From NCBI GenBank assembly GCA_030674155.1, contig CM060320.1, positions 20,756,819-20,820,818 on the forward strand: a DNA stretch of 64,000 nucleotides, written 5' to 3'. This DNA comes from Stramonita haemastoma. Its lineage: Eukaryota; Mollusca; Gastropoda; Neogastropoda; Muricidae. Below are positions 33,603-43,754 of this stretch, one piece after another; position 1 is the stretch's first letter; each line of letters opens with the position of its first letter. A model generated the notes under the pieces. It ran no database searches and had not been told where the DNA came from. It saw nothing but the letters and a program-made list of their open reading frames with translations. The position numbers and the translations under genes are program-made.

Positions 33603-34739
33603 AATAATGAATGATGTAGAGATTTCCCAATTTCAAAGCTCCACCTCTGCAGACTTGCAGTGCCTTTCTCCCTTCTGTTGTTAAACAGAAGATTTGCACT
33701 TCAAATGTGACATTTTAGTACATTTACAAAACAAGTAAAGTCCTGAAAGTGGAGAAGGTAAAGTCACGTTTAGAAAAAAATAACATCAACGATGACAACA
33801 GCCAGGAATGAAATAACGGAAAGCTCAGATCAGCTTATACTACACAAGACACAAACTGCCCCAATTTGTTAGAGCTTTTTCTTTGGGTCTCTGGTGTTAA
33901 GGTAACGATTTCTGCCTGGTCAGTGCCATTGTGGCTGGTGCCTGCAGGTCAAGGTACAGAGACCAGACAACAAACTCACTTGGTCCATCAGAGGAGGAAC
34001 CACTGGTTTGCATCAGTTGTTTTTTTTTTTAGAGGAAGATGACTGAAAGTGTCTCCACTGACATTTCGTTTGACTCGTTCATTTTCTTACCTTTCTGTTT
34101 CTTTTCCTGTTTCCTTTTTCTTTCTTTTTTTCTTCAATGATATTAAACCATTTTGTTATATGTATAGTATTCCCCTTTTTTCTATCTTTTGATTCTTTCA
34201 TTGTGCCATCCCCCTATTTTTCTTTGTATTTTTTTTCTGTCTGTCTTGTTTCCCTTCCACGATTTCTTTCTTTCTTCCTGTCTGTTGTACTTTGTTTTGT
34301 TCCCTTCGTGTGTAAACTAACTGTAGCACTCATGGGTTGGATTTCATTTTTTCCCTCAGGCGTTTATACTTATCATGACGGAATTATTTCCATACACTTT
34401 CAAGCATCAATATATTCTCGTATTTATGTCATATTTTTCTTGCAATTTTATACTAACTTTGCCATGAGTGTGCAAGTTACGTTTTGTGGTCGATGCTTAA
34501 CGTAATTGCAGTATAGGCCTACCTGCGTATTTTTTTTTTGTAACTGTTTGTTTTTACATTAAATCCCTATTGGTTGGAGCTTCACACACAAGTATTGAAA
34601 AATCTTTAAAATTTTTCATCGCTGCTTTTATATAAATGTATGTTAGACATATTGAGCGGATGAGCTTAATACATTTATTGACGATGAACACGTGCTACAT
34701 TTGCACAGAGGAATAAACTGGCAATTGGGAAATGTCAAA

Positions 34740-34870
34740 CATATATTTTTTTATTTTATTATTTATTTTATTCTTTTATATCGAGGATAATGGGATAAGC
34801 ACTTGTGTGCTTTTTTACATCCAGTCCCCGTGTGTATGCAGTTTTGTAAATGTCATCTGTTCCCACACAG
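34740..34870 (-). mobile_element. SINE family A tail fragment
   Basis: TTTTATATCGAGGATAATGG, GTGCTTTTTTACATCCAGTC and CAGTTTTGTAAATGTCATCT, then TTCCCACACAGTAAACAGTG. Bases 34140-34735 before it show no gene or repeat I can support. Confidence 0.75.
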
Positions 34871-34894
34871 TAAACAGTGGTGTGTCGTGTTTAC

Positions 34895-34990
34895 GTGCGT
34901 GCGTGGTGTGTGTGCGTGCGTGAGTGCGCGCGGCGTGCGTGTGTGTGTGTGTGTGTGTGTGTGGTGCGCGCACGCGTGTGCGTGCGCCTG
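34895..34990. repeat. (TG)n / (CG)-rich alternating tract
   Basis: GTGCGTGC, CGCGCG and TGTG words, followed by a unique G-rich spacer. Confidence 0.85.
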
Positions 34991-35350
34991 GAAAGATGGG
35001 GGAGGGGGTTCAAGGATACATGTGTAATTAGAGTCAGCCTGAGTAATCAATCCATTTTTCCAAGCAGTTGCCACGGAACAGAAATTTCCTACGCTGCTTT
35101 TTTCTGATATCAATGATGTTAAGGATGTGCACTTTATTTTTTCAAAGCTTTTAAAAAGCACAGTATGTAGTATTTTATGAAGATTCCCAGTCTCAGCAGT
35201 TTTCTTGACCTTGGCAGTATCACCTTACAGCTCCAGTGTGGGAGACAAAGAACAGCAGCATCGTTAACACAGTAGGTAAAGTCGGGTCATCGTTTTTTTT
35301 TTCTTCTTCTTTTTCCAGTTGGGGAAAAAATATTGTGATCACGAAGGTTG

Positions 35351-35355
<5 letters not shown>

Positions 35356-35417
<62 letters not shown>

Positions 35418-35600
35418 GTGTCTGTTGTTGTCGTCTGTTCTGTCTGTGTCGTCTGTGTCTGTCTTGTGTTGTCTGCGTCTGTGTTGTGTGTGTGGTCTAT
35501 CGGTCTGTGTTGTGTTATGTAGTATGTATGTATGTATGTATGTATGTATGTATGTATGTGTTATGTATTATGTATGTTGTTGTTGTAAATGTGTGTGTGT
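35356..35600. repeat. (TG)n, TGTCTG-rich and (GTAT)n tracts
   Basis: Pure TG at 35356-35417, a degenerate TGTC/TGTTG region, then GTAT tetramers at 35521-35560. Confidence 0.9.
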
Positions 35601-35734
35601 AGTGTGCCGCGCGCACATCGGTAGGAAGACCAGTGCATCTTTCGTAGTGGATGGATGAAGGCGTATAGGGGGTGGGAGGTCATGTGTGCGTCAGTGTGTG
35701 GAGAGCGCGAATACATTTGTACATCCACACGTAC

Positions 35735-36290
35735 GTAAATGAATACATATAAACATACATGCAGGTATGCATACAGACATACATGCATATGTTAATAATT
35801 AATTACATACATACAATATCAAATACATACATACATACATATCATACATACATACATACATACATACAACATACATACAACATACACATACATACATACA
35901 TACATACATACATACATACACACATACATACATACATACATACATACATACATACATACACACACATACATACACACATACATACACACATACACACACA
36001 CACATACATACATACATACATACATACTTACATCATACATACATAATACATACATACATACACACACATACATTACATCATACTACATACATATAATACA
36101 TACTTACATACATACATGCATACATCTATCATACCACATACATACACACCCTACATACACATACATCATACATATTCGTAATATACATACACATATACAT
36201 ACACACATCACTACATACAACATACATAACTACATACATACTCATACATACATACATACATACATAATACATACATACATACATTCATAT
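35735..36290. repeat. (CATA)n satellite, ~550 bp
   Basis: CATA tetramers with CACA, CATCATA and ATAATA interruptions. Bases 36060-36250 are more degenerate. Every long frame here is an artefact. Confidence 0.95.
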
Positions 36291-36402
36291 TCACTTCACC
36301 TTCACTTTACCTATCCTGTAGTCCTGTAGACTCTTTTAATATGGTCCGATGGTGTTTTAATTATGGTTTTTACTTCCTCATTATGATGTATCCTGTATGA
36401 GA
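36290..36402 (-). mobile_element. RTE-like LINE 3' fragment (internally deleted)
   Basis: TTCACCTTCACTTTACCTAT and CCTGTAGTCCTGTAGAC give the element's 3' terminus on the minus strand. It jumps directly to GGTCCGATGGTGTTTTAATT and TTTTTACTTCCTCATTA, which in the 36.8-37.4-kb copy lie about 270 bases apart. (CATA)n abuts both ends. Confidence 0.75.
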
Positions 36403-36404
36403 TA

Positions 36405-36782
36405 CCATACATACATACATACATACATACATACATACATACATACACATACATACATACATACATACACACATACATACACACACACATACATACACAT
36501 ACAACATACATACATACATACATACATACATACATACATACATACATACATACATACATACATACATACAACACATACATACACATTCATGCATACATAC
36601 ATACATACATACATACATACATACATACATACATACATACATACATACACAACATACATACACAAATACACACACATACATACACACATACATACACACA
36701 ACATACATACATACATACATACATACATACATACATACATACATACATACATACATACATACATACATACATACATACATAC
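36405..36782. repeat. (CATA)n satellite, ~375 bp
   Basis: CATA tetramers with CACA and AACATA slips, lying between two copies of the same LINE 3' end. Confidence 0.95.
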
Positions 36783-36784
36783 AA

Positions 36785-37365
36785 TACCTTCACTTTACCT
36801 ATCCTGTAGTCCTGTAGACCTAGAGGCACCACTAAAGATTTTACAACCAGCTTCCACACTCCCGCGGTCCTCTGCTTTCCGCGCAATCGCTCCATCCAAG
36901 GTCAATCCCTCTCTGATGTTGTCTTCCCACGTTTTCTCTGTCTGTCTCGTCGTCTCGTTATTTACTGTTCCCTGTATGACAGTATTGGCCAGTTCGATGT
37001 TCGTGTGACGTTTCCATACCCTTTAGCTTGCGTTTTTTTCAATGAAGTCAGGATTCTTCATTTGGTCCGATGGTGTTTTTAATTATGGTTTTTACTTCCT
37101 CATTAGTGATGTGATCTCTGTATGAGATACCAAGGAATTTGCGAAAGCATCTCATCTCCATTGCCGGTATGCTTCTTCCAATGTCTGCTGTTATGGTCCA
37201 CGTTTCGCATGCAAACAAAACTATGGACATGATCAGGGAATGCATCAGTCTGATCTTAAAGCTAATGGCGATGTTCTTGTCGTTCCAAAGGACATTCGAT
37301 TTGGTCATTACAGCTGTGGTCTGGGCTATCCTGGAGAGAATGTCATGGTTGTGATCCTTCGTCCG
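36785..37365 (-). pseudogene. RTE-like LINE, C-terminal RT region and 3' end
   Basis: On the minus strand, 37308-37048 encodes KNIAISFKIRLMHSLIMSIV, LFACETWTITADI, MRCFRKFLGISYRDHITNEE and VKTIIKNTIGPNEE. This is the post-RT segment of an RTE-type element (compare 43.84-44.54 kb). The frame then decays, but the 3' block (GGAAGCTGGTTGTAAAATCT, GTAAAGTGAAGG) is present at 36785-36860. The element is 5' truncated. Its 3' end faces left into (CATA)n. Confidence 0.75.
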
Positions 37366-37559
37366 ATGCTATAGCTTCCAGATATTGAAATATGCATACA
37401 TGAAAGGTAAAGGTGTTTCACATACGCGCACACGCACTAAAAAAAACATGCATGTCATGTAAACTATGTGCATGCACTGGCGCACACTCATACGCACCAC
37501 CGCACACGGTATTGTGCACGTGCTGGCGCGAGCACTTACTCGTACATGCACACACCGCG

Positions 37560-37591
37560 CACTCGACACACACACACCACACACACCACAC

Positions 37592-37639
<48 letters not shown>

Positions 37640-37655
37640 ACCACACCCCACATCA

Positions 37656-37739
<84 letters not shown>

Positions 37740-37740
37740 T
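37560..37740. repeat. (CA)n then (CT)n
   Basis: CA/CCA units at 37560-37640 and CT at 37661-37738. Confidence 0.95.
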
Positions 37741-38040
37741 ACACCCACAATCACAAGAAAGGAAGACAGGCAAAAATAACAACGGACGTTCCAGTGTCTC
37801 TCAGAGAGCTACTTGGTAGTGGTGCTTGGTTGATACAGTCCCTAAATAGGTCAACTCCACTGAGACTCTAATATAATCGAGACAGAAGAAACGAAAACAA
37901 CTACTGAAAGAGAAATGAATGGATGGAAAACAGTTCTGAGACAGCATGAAAACCAGTTGAAAAGAAAAGTGACGACGGAAAATTGATTAACAATATTTTT
38001 TTCCCAATGATATATTATTACTTGTATTTTTTATTGTCCT

Positions 38041-38041
38041 T

Positions 38042-38094
<53 letters not shown>

Positions 38095-38370
38095 TATTGT
38101 CATTAATATTACTATTTTTGCTATTATATGATTATCATTATTATTGTTACTATTATTATTATTATCAACTCATCATTACTATCATTACTATTATTACTCT
38201 TTCTTCTTCATCCTCCCTTCTCTCCTTCTCTTCTTCTTCTTCTTCTTCTTCTTCTTCTTCTTCTTCTTCTTCTTTCTCTCCTTCTTCTCTCTTCTTCTTC
38301 TTCTTTCTTCTTCTTCTTCTTCCCTTCTTCTTCTTCTTCTTCATCTTTTCTTCTTCTTCTTCTTCTTATT
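38041..38370. repeat. (ATC)n, ATT-rich and (TTC)n tracts
   Basis: ATC trimers at 38041-38093, mixed ATT/ACT, then TTC at 38200-38368. Confidence 0.95.
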
Positions 38371-38391
38371 AGACAAAGAAAACGATCGGAA

Positions 38392-38520
38392 GATATAAGA
38401 GAGTGAGCTGGCCTTTGGTGAAATGATTTGCTACGAAAAGCAGAGGACTGCGGAGAGTGGAGGAAGCTGGTTGCAAAATCTGCATCAATGCCCCCACAGG
38501 ACTACGGGACAGGTGAAGGT
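38392..38520 (+). mobile_element. RTE-like LINE 3' end insertion
   Basis: GAGTGAGCTGGCCTTTGGTG, AAGCAGAGGACTGCGGAGAG, GGAAGCTGGTTGCAAAATCT and GACAGGTGAAGG, then ATT units. It aligns with 44420-44541 and with the reverse of 36795-36900. It is a severely 5'-truncated copy of about 125 bases. Confidence 0.8.
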
Positions 38521-38524
38521 TATT

Positions 38525-38716
38525 ATTATTTTTATCATCATCATCATCATTTATCAACATCATCATCATCATCATCATCAAAAGAAAACGTGGATGGATG
38601 TAGGAAAGGACTGAATAATGATAATGATAAGATAATATAATAATAATAATAATAATAAATAATAATATGATGATGATGATGATAATATAATAATGATAAT
38701 AAAAATATAATAATAA

Positions 38717-38765
<49 letters not shown>
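38525..38765. repeat. (ATC)n and (AAT)n tracts
   Basis: ATC trimers at 38535-38580, then AATAATGAT and pure AAT to 38765. Confidence 0.95.
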
Positions 38766-38766
<1 letters not shown>

Positions 38767-38869
38767 GGTTTCCAAACAGTATTAATGGACAGAATGTACA
38801 GAGGACAGGTTGCGATGATTCTTTGAAGGCAAGAACGATCTTGGCTTACCCGTTACTGAAAGTGAAGCC

Positions 38870-39340
38870 TCTGTGTGCGTGCGACCGTGTTTGTGTGTGG
38901 TGTTGTGTGTGTGCGCACGTGCATGTGTGTGTGCATGCATATGTGCATACATACACGTTCGCGTGTGCGTGCAGGCGTTTGTATGTAGCAAAAATGTTCT
39001 GTAGAGGCAAGGTCCCAGCTGTAAGCGAAGCCTCTCTCTGGCTGTGGCGATGTGATGTGTGGTGTTGTGCTGGATACTGTTTCACTCTGTCCTTGAAGCG
39101 TTGTGAGCACAACCTCTGGAGATTTCACTGCGTGTGGCGGTCTGCTGTTTTTTCTGGACACATAGTCTTCGTGGTCAGATATAAGAGAGAGACACAGAGA
39201 GAGAGACAGACAGTGAGGGAGAGAGAGAGACAGAGAGACAGAGACAGAGAGAGAAGAAGAGACAGAGAGAGAGAGAGAGAGGAAGACAGAGAGAGGAAGA
39301 CAGAGAGAGAGAGAGACAGAGAGAGAGAGACTCACACACA
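38870..39340. repeat. TG/CA and (GA)n cluster with AAGCCTCT minisatellite words
   Basis: GTGAAGCCTCTGTGTGCG, GCGAAGCCTCTCTCTGGC and related GAGCACAACCTCTGGAGA occur at about 38862, 39027 and 39102. Purine-only GA/GACA DNA fills 39185-39335. Confidence 0.6.
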
Positions 39341-39699
39341 CAAATGCTTCTTCAGCCTAGGCAGACTAGCAAAAACAATACAAAGAGAAAAATAAATGGA
39401 TGGAAAGCATTTTTTCCGACGGCGTGAAAATCAAATGAAAATAAAAAGTGACAAGTGAAAATTGAAGAAAAACCTTTTTTTTTAACCAATGATACAGTAT
39501 TCTTATTATCATAATAAACACAAAAAAAATAGAGAAGGCTATAGGGAAAGACTGATCGATCAATAGAAAAATGAGGTTTTTCCAGACGTTTTAATGGAAG
39601 GAATATATCAAATGACGGTCTGTGCCGTTTCCTTTAATGCGGGAACACTATCGGTTTACATGTTTCTGAAATCAAAATCTTGTGTGTGGTTGTTTTTTA

Positions 39700-39745
39700 A
39701 AAAAATATTTTTATATTTTATTCTTTTATATCGAGGATAATAATA
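39700..39745 (-). mobile_element. SINE family A tail stub
   Basis: ATTTTATTCTTTTATATCGA then GGATAATA: only the last 40 or so bases of the 3' tail. Confidence 0.55.
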
Positions 39746-39766
39746 AACAAAAGAATAAAAGATAAA

Positions 39767-39767
<1 letters not shown>

Positions 39768-39810
<43 letters not shown>

Positions 39811-40022
39811 TGTCTGTGTGTGTCGGTGTGTTTGTGTGTAGTGTGTGGTGTGCGTGTAGTGTATGTGTGGCTCTGTTGTTTTTGTGTGTGTGTGCGCGTG
39901 TGCCCGTGTGGTATGTGTGGCTCTCTCTCTGTCTCTTCTGTCTCCTCTCTGTCTCTCTCTGTCTTTCTGCTCTGTCTGTCTGTCTGTCTCTGTCTTCTCT
40001 CCTCTCTCTCTCTCTTCTTCGT

Positions 40023-40058
<36 letters not shown>

Positions 40059-40193
40059 TCTCTCCTCTTCTCTCATCTCTTTCTCTGTATTTTGTATTTT
40101 TCCACTTTATCTCTCTCTGACTCTCTTCTCTGTCCTCTGTCTCTCTGTCTGTCTCTCTGTCTCTCTCCCCCTCTCTCTCTCTTCTCTCTCTGT

Positions 40194-40270
<77 letters not shown>
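39768..40270. repeat. (TG)n then (CT)n/(CTGT)n, ~500 bp
   Basis: TG units to about 39910, then CT with TGTCT and TTCTCTC interruptions. One unique word block (40085-40110) interrupts. Confidence 0.95.
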
Positions 40271-40273
<3 letters not shown>

Positions 40274-40389
40274 TACAGTGAAGATCAATGCATGAAATCG
40301 GACAGGTGAGGAGTTAAAAAAGAAAAGAAAAGAAAAGCATTCCTCAGGTATATCCCTGACACGTCACGCCATCGTGCCACCGAGTCAAC

Positions 40390-41042
40390 GTGTGTGTGTG
40401 GGGGGGGGGGGGGAGGGGGGGGGGGGCGGGGAGAAGGAGAGAAGACGAAAATTGAAAAGAGACAGTGAGCAGTAGGAAGAAGATGGGAGTGATTGGGGGG
40501 GGGGGGGGGGGGGGGGGGTTGGAAGACGGAAGGCAGAAAGAGATAGAGAGAGGGAGGGAGAGGGGGAGAGAGAGAGGGGGGGGAGAGAGAAAGAGAGAGG
40601 GAGGGAGAGGGGGGAGAGAGAGGGAGGGAGAGGGAGAGGGGGGAGAGAGAGGGAGGGAGGGAGAGAGAGAGGGAGAGAGAGAGAGAGATGTTTGCAGGTA
40701 ATGTTTTGTTTTTTCTTCTTTCTCTTTTCAAGTCCGGTTGAATGTGTCGATCGAACTTTCGTAATATGATTTGACATTTCACGTGCGTGTTCGCTGAAAG
40801 AAAGAGCGGGTAGAGAGAGAAACAGACAGACAGACAGACAGACGCACAGACAGACACAGACAGAGTCAGACATAGACAGATAGACAGGCTGACTGACTGA
40901 CTGACTGACTGACTGACAGACGCTCACAGTGAGACAGAGAGACAAACAGAGACGGGCTAATTGAAAGAAAGAGAGAGAGAGAGACAGAGAGAGAGTGACA
41001 GAGAGAGAGACAGAGAGAGAGACAGAGAGAGAGAGAGGAGGG
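40390..41042. repeat. G-runs, (GA)n/(GGGA)n and (GACA)n purine-rich region
   Basis: G-runs at 40400-40425 and 40495-40518, GA/GGGA to 40690, a unique core (40700-40800) matching 28838-28965 in reverse complement, then CAGA tetramers and GA. It reads as an inverted partner of 28620-29160. Confidence 0.85.
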
Positions 41043-41404
41043 AGGGGAAAGAGTGGGCTGAAAGTCTTTGTAATTCCTTGAAGTGCTATGTTCTGTTGTC
41101 AAGAGGATAATGTAGAGAGGTCTACTACTTTTTAAAATTGTTTTTCTTACTACTGGAACTCTTAGACATTCCTTTGTTGTTGTTGTTTGTTTTTTAATCA
41201 CAGAGACGATTAATTGTTATGGATACGGATTGAGTATTCAAGAATAATCTTTTTCTTCCTCATCGGTTGCACTGTCCACGGTTTTCATTGATCTTCTAGT
41301 GCCAGATGACTGGTAACAGTTGCCGAGGAACAAATTAATTTCCAAGAGCTGATCCACTGCTGGCATCTCTTCTTTGTAGACGACTTTCCTAATACATGTA
41401 GTAT

Positions 41405-41610
41405 TTCTCTGTCATTGTCTCTGTCTTTCTGTCTGCCTCTGTGTCTGTCTGTCTGTCTTTTGTGTCTTTGTCTCTGCCTCTCTCTCTCTTTGTCTTCTGT
41501 CTCTGTCTCTCTGTCTCTCTGTCTCTGTCTCTTCTCTCTCTCTCTCTCTCTTCTCTCTCTCTTCTCTCTCTCTGTCTGTCTTGAGTGTGTGTGTGTATGC
41601 GTGCGCGTGC
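41405..41610. repeat. (CTGT)n/(CT)n tract
   Basis: CTGT, TCTC and CTTCTC units end in a short TG/CG stretch. Bases 41043-41404 are unique, with no gene seen. Confidence 0.93.
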
Positions 41611-41807
41611 TCGAGCACGTATCTTGTGAATGAAAAATACGCTAATCCTTGCCAAAGTTAATATACAACTTTTTTCTTAGCGCGGATTGTTTGCACGCTG
41701 CTCTAGTTGCAACGTGCTGTCCCTGGGGGTGGGGGTGGGGGGGAATGGGAGGGGCGCGAGCACCGCAAATCTTACACAGAGAAATCTGTCGTAACTGAAA
41801 GTAGTAT

Positions 41808-42385
41808 ACAGTGCAAAACAATACAATACAAAACAATGCGTTACAATGCAGTGCAGTACAGTGCGTTACAATGCAGTGCAGTACAATGCGTTACAATGCA
41901 GTGCAGTACAATGCGTTACAATACGATGATATACAGAATGCAATACAATACGATGAGATACAGAATGCAATACAATACGATAATATGCAAATTGCAATAC
42001 AGTGCAATACGATACGATACGTTATAACACAATACAGTATAATACGATACAATACAATACGATGCAACACAATACGATACAATATAATTCGGTACGATAC
42101 AATGCGATACAAAATGATAAGATACGTTATAACACAATGCAGTATAATACAGTGCAATACAATACGATACAAACATTTGCAATGCAGTGCAATGTGATAC
42201 AAGCCAAAATGATACAATAGGTTATAACACAATACAATACAAAATGATGCTATACGTTATAACACAATGCAATATAATACAGGGCAATACAATACGATGT
42301 AAAACATTGCAATGCAATGTGATACAAGACAAAATGACAATATGTTATAACACAACGCAATACAATTCAACACAAAACAATACAA
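41808..42385. repeat. Degenerate (TACAA)n pentamer satellite, ~580 bp
   Basis: ATACAATACGATACAATGCA-like sequence: five-base units with mostly transition differences, plus a longer-range word (ACGTTATAACACAAT) recurring near 42020, 42126, 42220 and 42257 at a spacing of about 40-105 bases. A related array is at 50080-50500. Confidence 0.9.
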
Positions 42386-42590
42386 CTGTCACTGTGAGTA
42401 AAAGGTCATCCACAGTGACAGCATTGACCCGGGGACAACAATATAGGCCTGACAGTGTGTCCCTGTGGCCCCAAATCAGTGTCCCTCTGGGCGTGACCCT
42501 TCCCCGCTACCGTCTGCGACCATTTCCCACAGAGACCCTCACACACTGTCATCCAGACAGTGTCCTCCTCAGCTACACTGATTATTTATT
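42386..42590. repeat. Dispersed ~200-base segment, related to 44745-44920
   Basis: GTGACAGCATTGACCCGGGG, GCCTGACAGTGTGTCCC and GTGACCCTTCCCCGCTACCG loosely match AAGGTCAGCCCCGACAGTGA, CAGCTGTGTCCC and CTGACCCTTCCTCACCACTG near 44835-44910. In both cases a CTGT/ACAG minisatellite follows. I see no coding frame. Confidence 0.45.
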
Positions 42591-42644
42591 TATTTATTCC
42601 GACCAATTAGACAGATAGCACTGTGTCCTTCCTGTTGATAAACC

Positions 42645-42650
42645 CCACTC

Positions 42651-42686
<36 letters not shown>

Positions 42687-42930
42687 TCAGGCAGAGACAC
42701 AGAGACAGACAGAAACAGATAGACAGACTGACAGACAGGCAGGCAGAGACACAGAGACAGACAGAAACAGATAGACAGACAGACTGACAGACAGGCAGAG
42801 ACACAGAGACAGACAGACAGACTGACAGACAAGCAGGCAGAGACACAGAGACAGACAGAAACAGATAGACTGACAGACAGGCAGGCAGGCAGAGACACAG
42901 AGACAGACAGAAACACAGACATACAGAGAA
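42645..42930. repeat. ACAG-rich minisatellite with ~55-60-bp units
   Basis: About five copies of a unit built from CAGGCAGAGACACAGAGACA and GACAGAAACAGATAGACAGA. Confidence 0.9.
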
Positions 42931-43339
42931 CACAACTTATTTTCTTCATTTTTATTGAGAGAAATGAATAAGCATACATTGCAAGTTTGCAGCCAGCCCT
43001 CCCTCCACCCCCTCCCTTCCCATAACAAAAATCAATCAAGATATAAGAACAGCACATATTATCAGGTTTGTTAAAGATATTAACAAAATCAGTCAAGCAA
43101 GCAAGATGAAAATGCATCGATTTTTAAGTAAATAACAAAAATACGTTTATTTTTAAATAAATAACAAAGGAACATATCGGCTAATCAATTCTTGTCAGCA
43201 AAAGAAGTTCAAAAAACGAAATCAAAATATTGACACACTGTGCTGCGTCATTAATAAACATGAATTCTTTTTTTTTTTAATGAGCTGACAGAAAAATATA
43301 TTGAGAGAAAGGAGACGCGAGCGAGGGGAACAAGAGACG

Positions 43340-43440
43340 AGGGAAAGATATAGGAACGGAGAAAGAGGGAGGGAGGGAGAGAGTGAGAGACAGACAGCCG
43401 AGGGGAGAAAGAAAGACAGACAGACAGGCAGATAGACAGA
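43340..43440. repeat. (GA)n/(GACA)n tract
   Basis: GAGGGAGGGAGAGAGTGAGA-like sequence with CAGA tetramers. Bases 42931-43339 and 43441-43600 are AT-rich and unique, with no gene seen. Confidence 0.85.
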
Positions 43441-43604
43441 GGTGCAGAACAGTTTAAGATTTAAAAACGTACAGAATGCAATGATATTTGTTTTTGTGAA
43501 TGTCAGTTATTTAATACATCGGTTGATGAAGTAAAATGAAGTAATCCACAAACTGGAAGAGCACATTATGCCCCAAGTCTTGTAAGTTATGCTTTATTCC
43601 AAGG

Positions 43605-43607
<3 letters not shown>

Positions 43608-43665
<58 letters not shown>
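43608..43665. repeat. (CA)n microsatellite
   Basis: Pure CA dinucleotides. Confidence 0.97.
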
Positions 43666-43666
<1 letters not shown>

Positions 43667-43754
43667 CACATACCAACAGCACGCATACAAACATACCAAT
43701 GCACAAAATTAATAATTATGATATGTCAAACAATAAGAGGAATGTCTTTTTTTC

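Larger units (their letters stand above)
30745..34135 (+). repeat. Array of four diverged ~1-kb direct repeats
   Basis: A block with TGCC(A/T)CAATTTGTTAGAGC-type start, GTAACGATTTCTGCC, CTG(T/C)AGGTCAGA.A.AGAGACC, CATTGATNTNAATCAGTTTT and TGACATTTCGTTNGATT occurs at about 30763, 31832, 32995 and 33853, always on the same strand. Spacings are about 1069, 1163 and 858 bases. Between cores, further blocks also match in order (TTTATTGCAGT.ACTTCT, TTCATTGAG.CTTTGCACG, TCATGATTGGAAA.TATGAA). Copies 2 and 3 contain a tRNA-like segment at 32410-32490 and 33523-33600. I find no conserved open frame, so this is a complex satellite or tandem segmental duplication. Confidence 0.8.
37876..39700. repeat. 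~1.5-kb direct duplication with microsatellite cores
   Basis: Copy 1 begins near 37880 (ATGGATGGAAAACAG, GTGACGACGGAAAATTGA, CCAATGATATATTATTA) and copy 2 near 39390 (ATGGATGGAAAGCAT, GTGACAAGTGAAAATTGA, CCAATGATACAGTATTC). Later blocks also match in order: GTAGGAAAGGACTGA/TATAGGGAAAGACTGA and AGGTTTCCAAACAGTATTAA/AGGTTTTTCCAGACGTTTTA. Copy 1 is longer because it contains ATC, TTC and AAT tracts and a LINE 3' insertion. Confidence 0.7.

Noticed and set aside
36370..37008. Frames of Met-Tyr-Val-Cys or Tyr-Ile-His-Thr over (CATA)n
   Set aside because: Tetranucleotide repeat artefact. Only the part right of 36785 has real similarity, and that is to a LINE.
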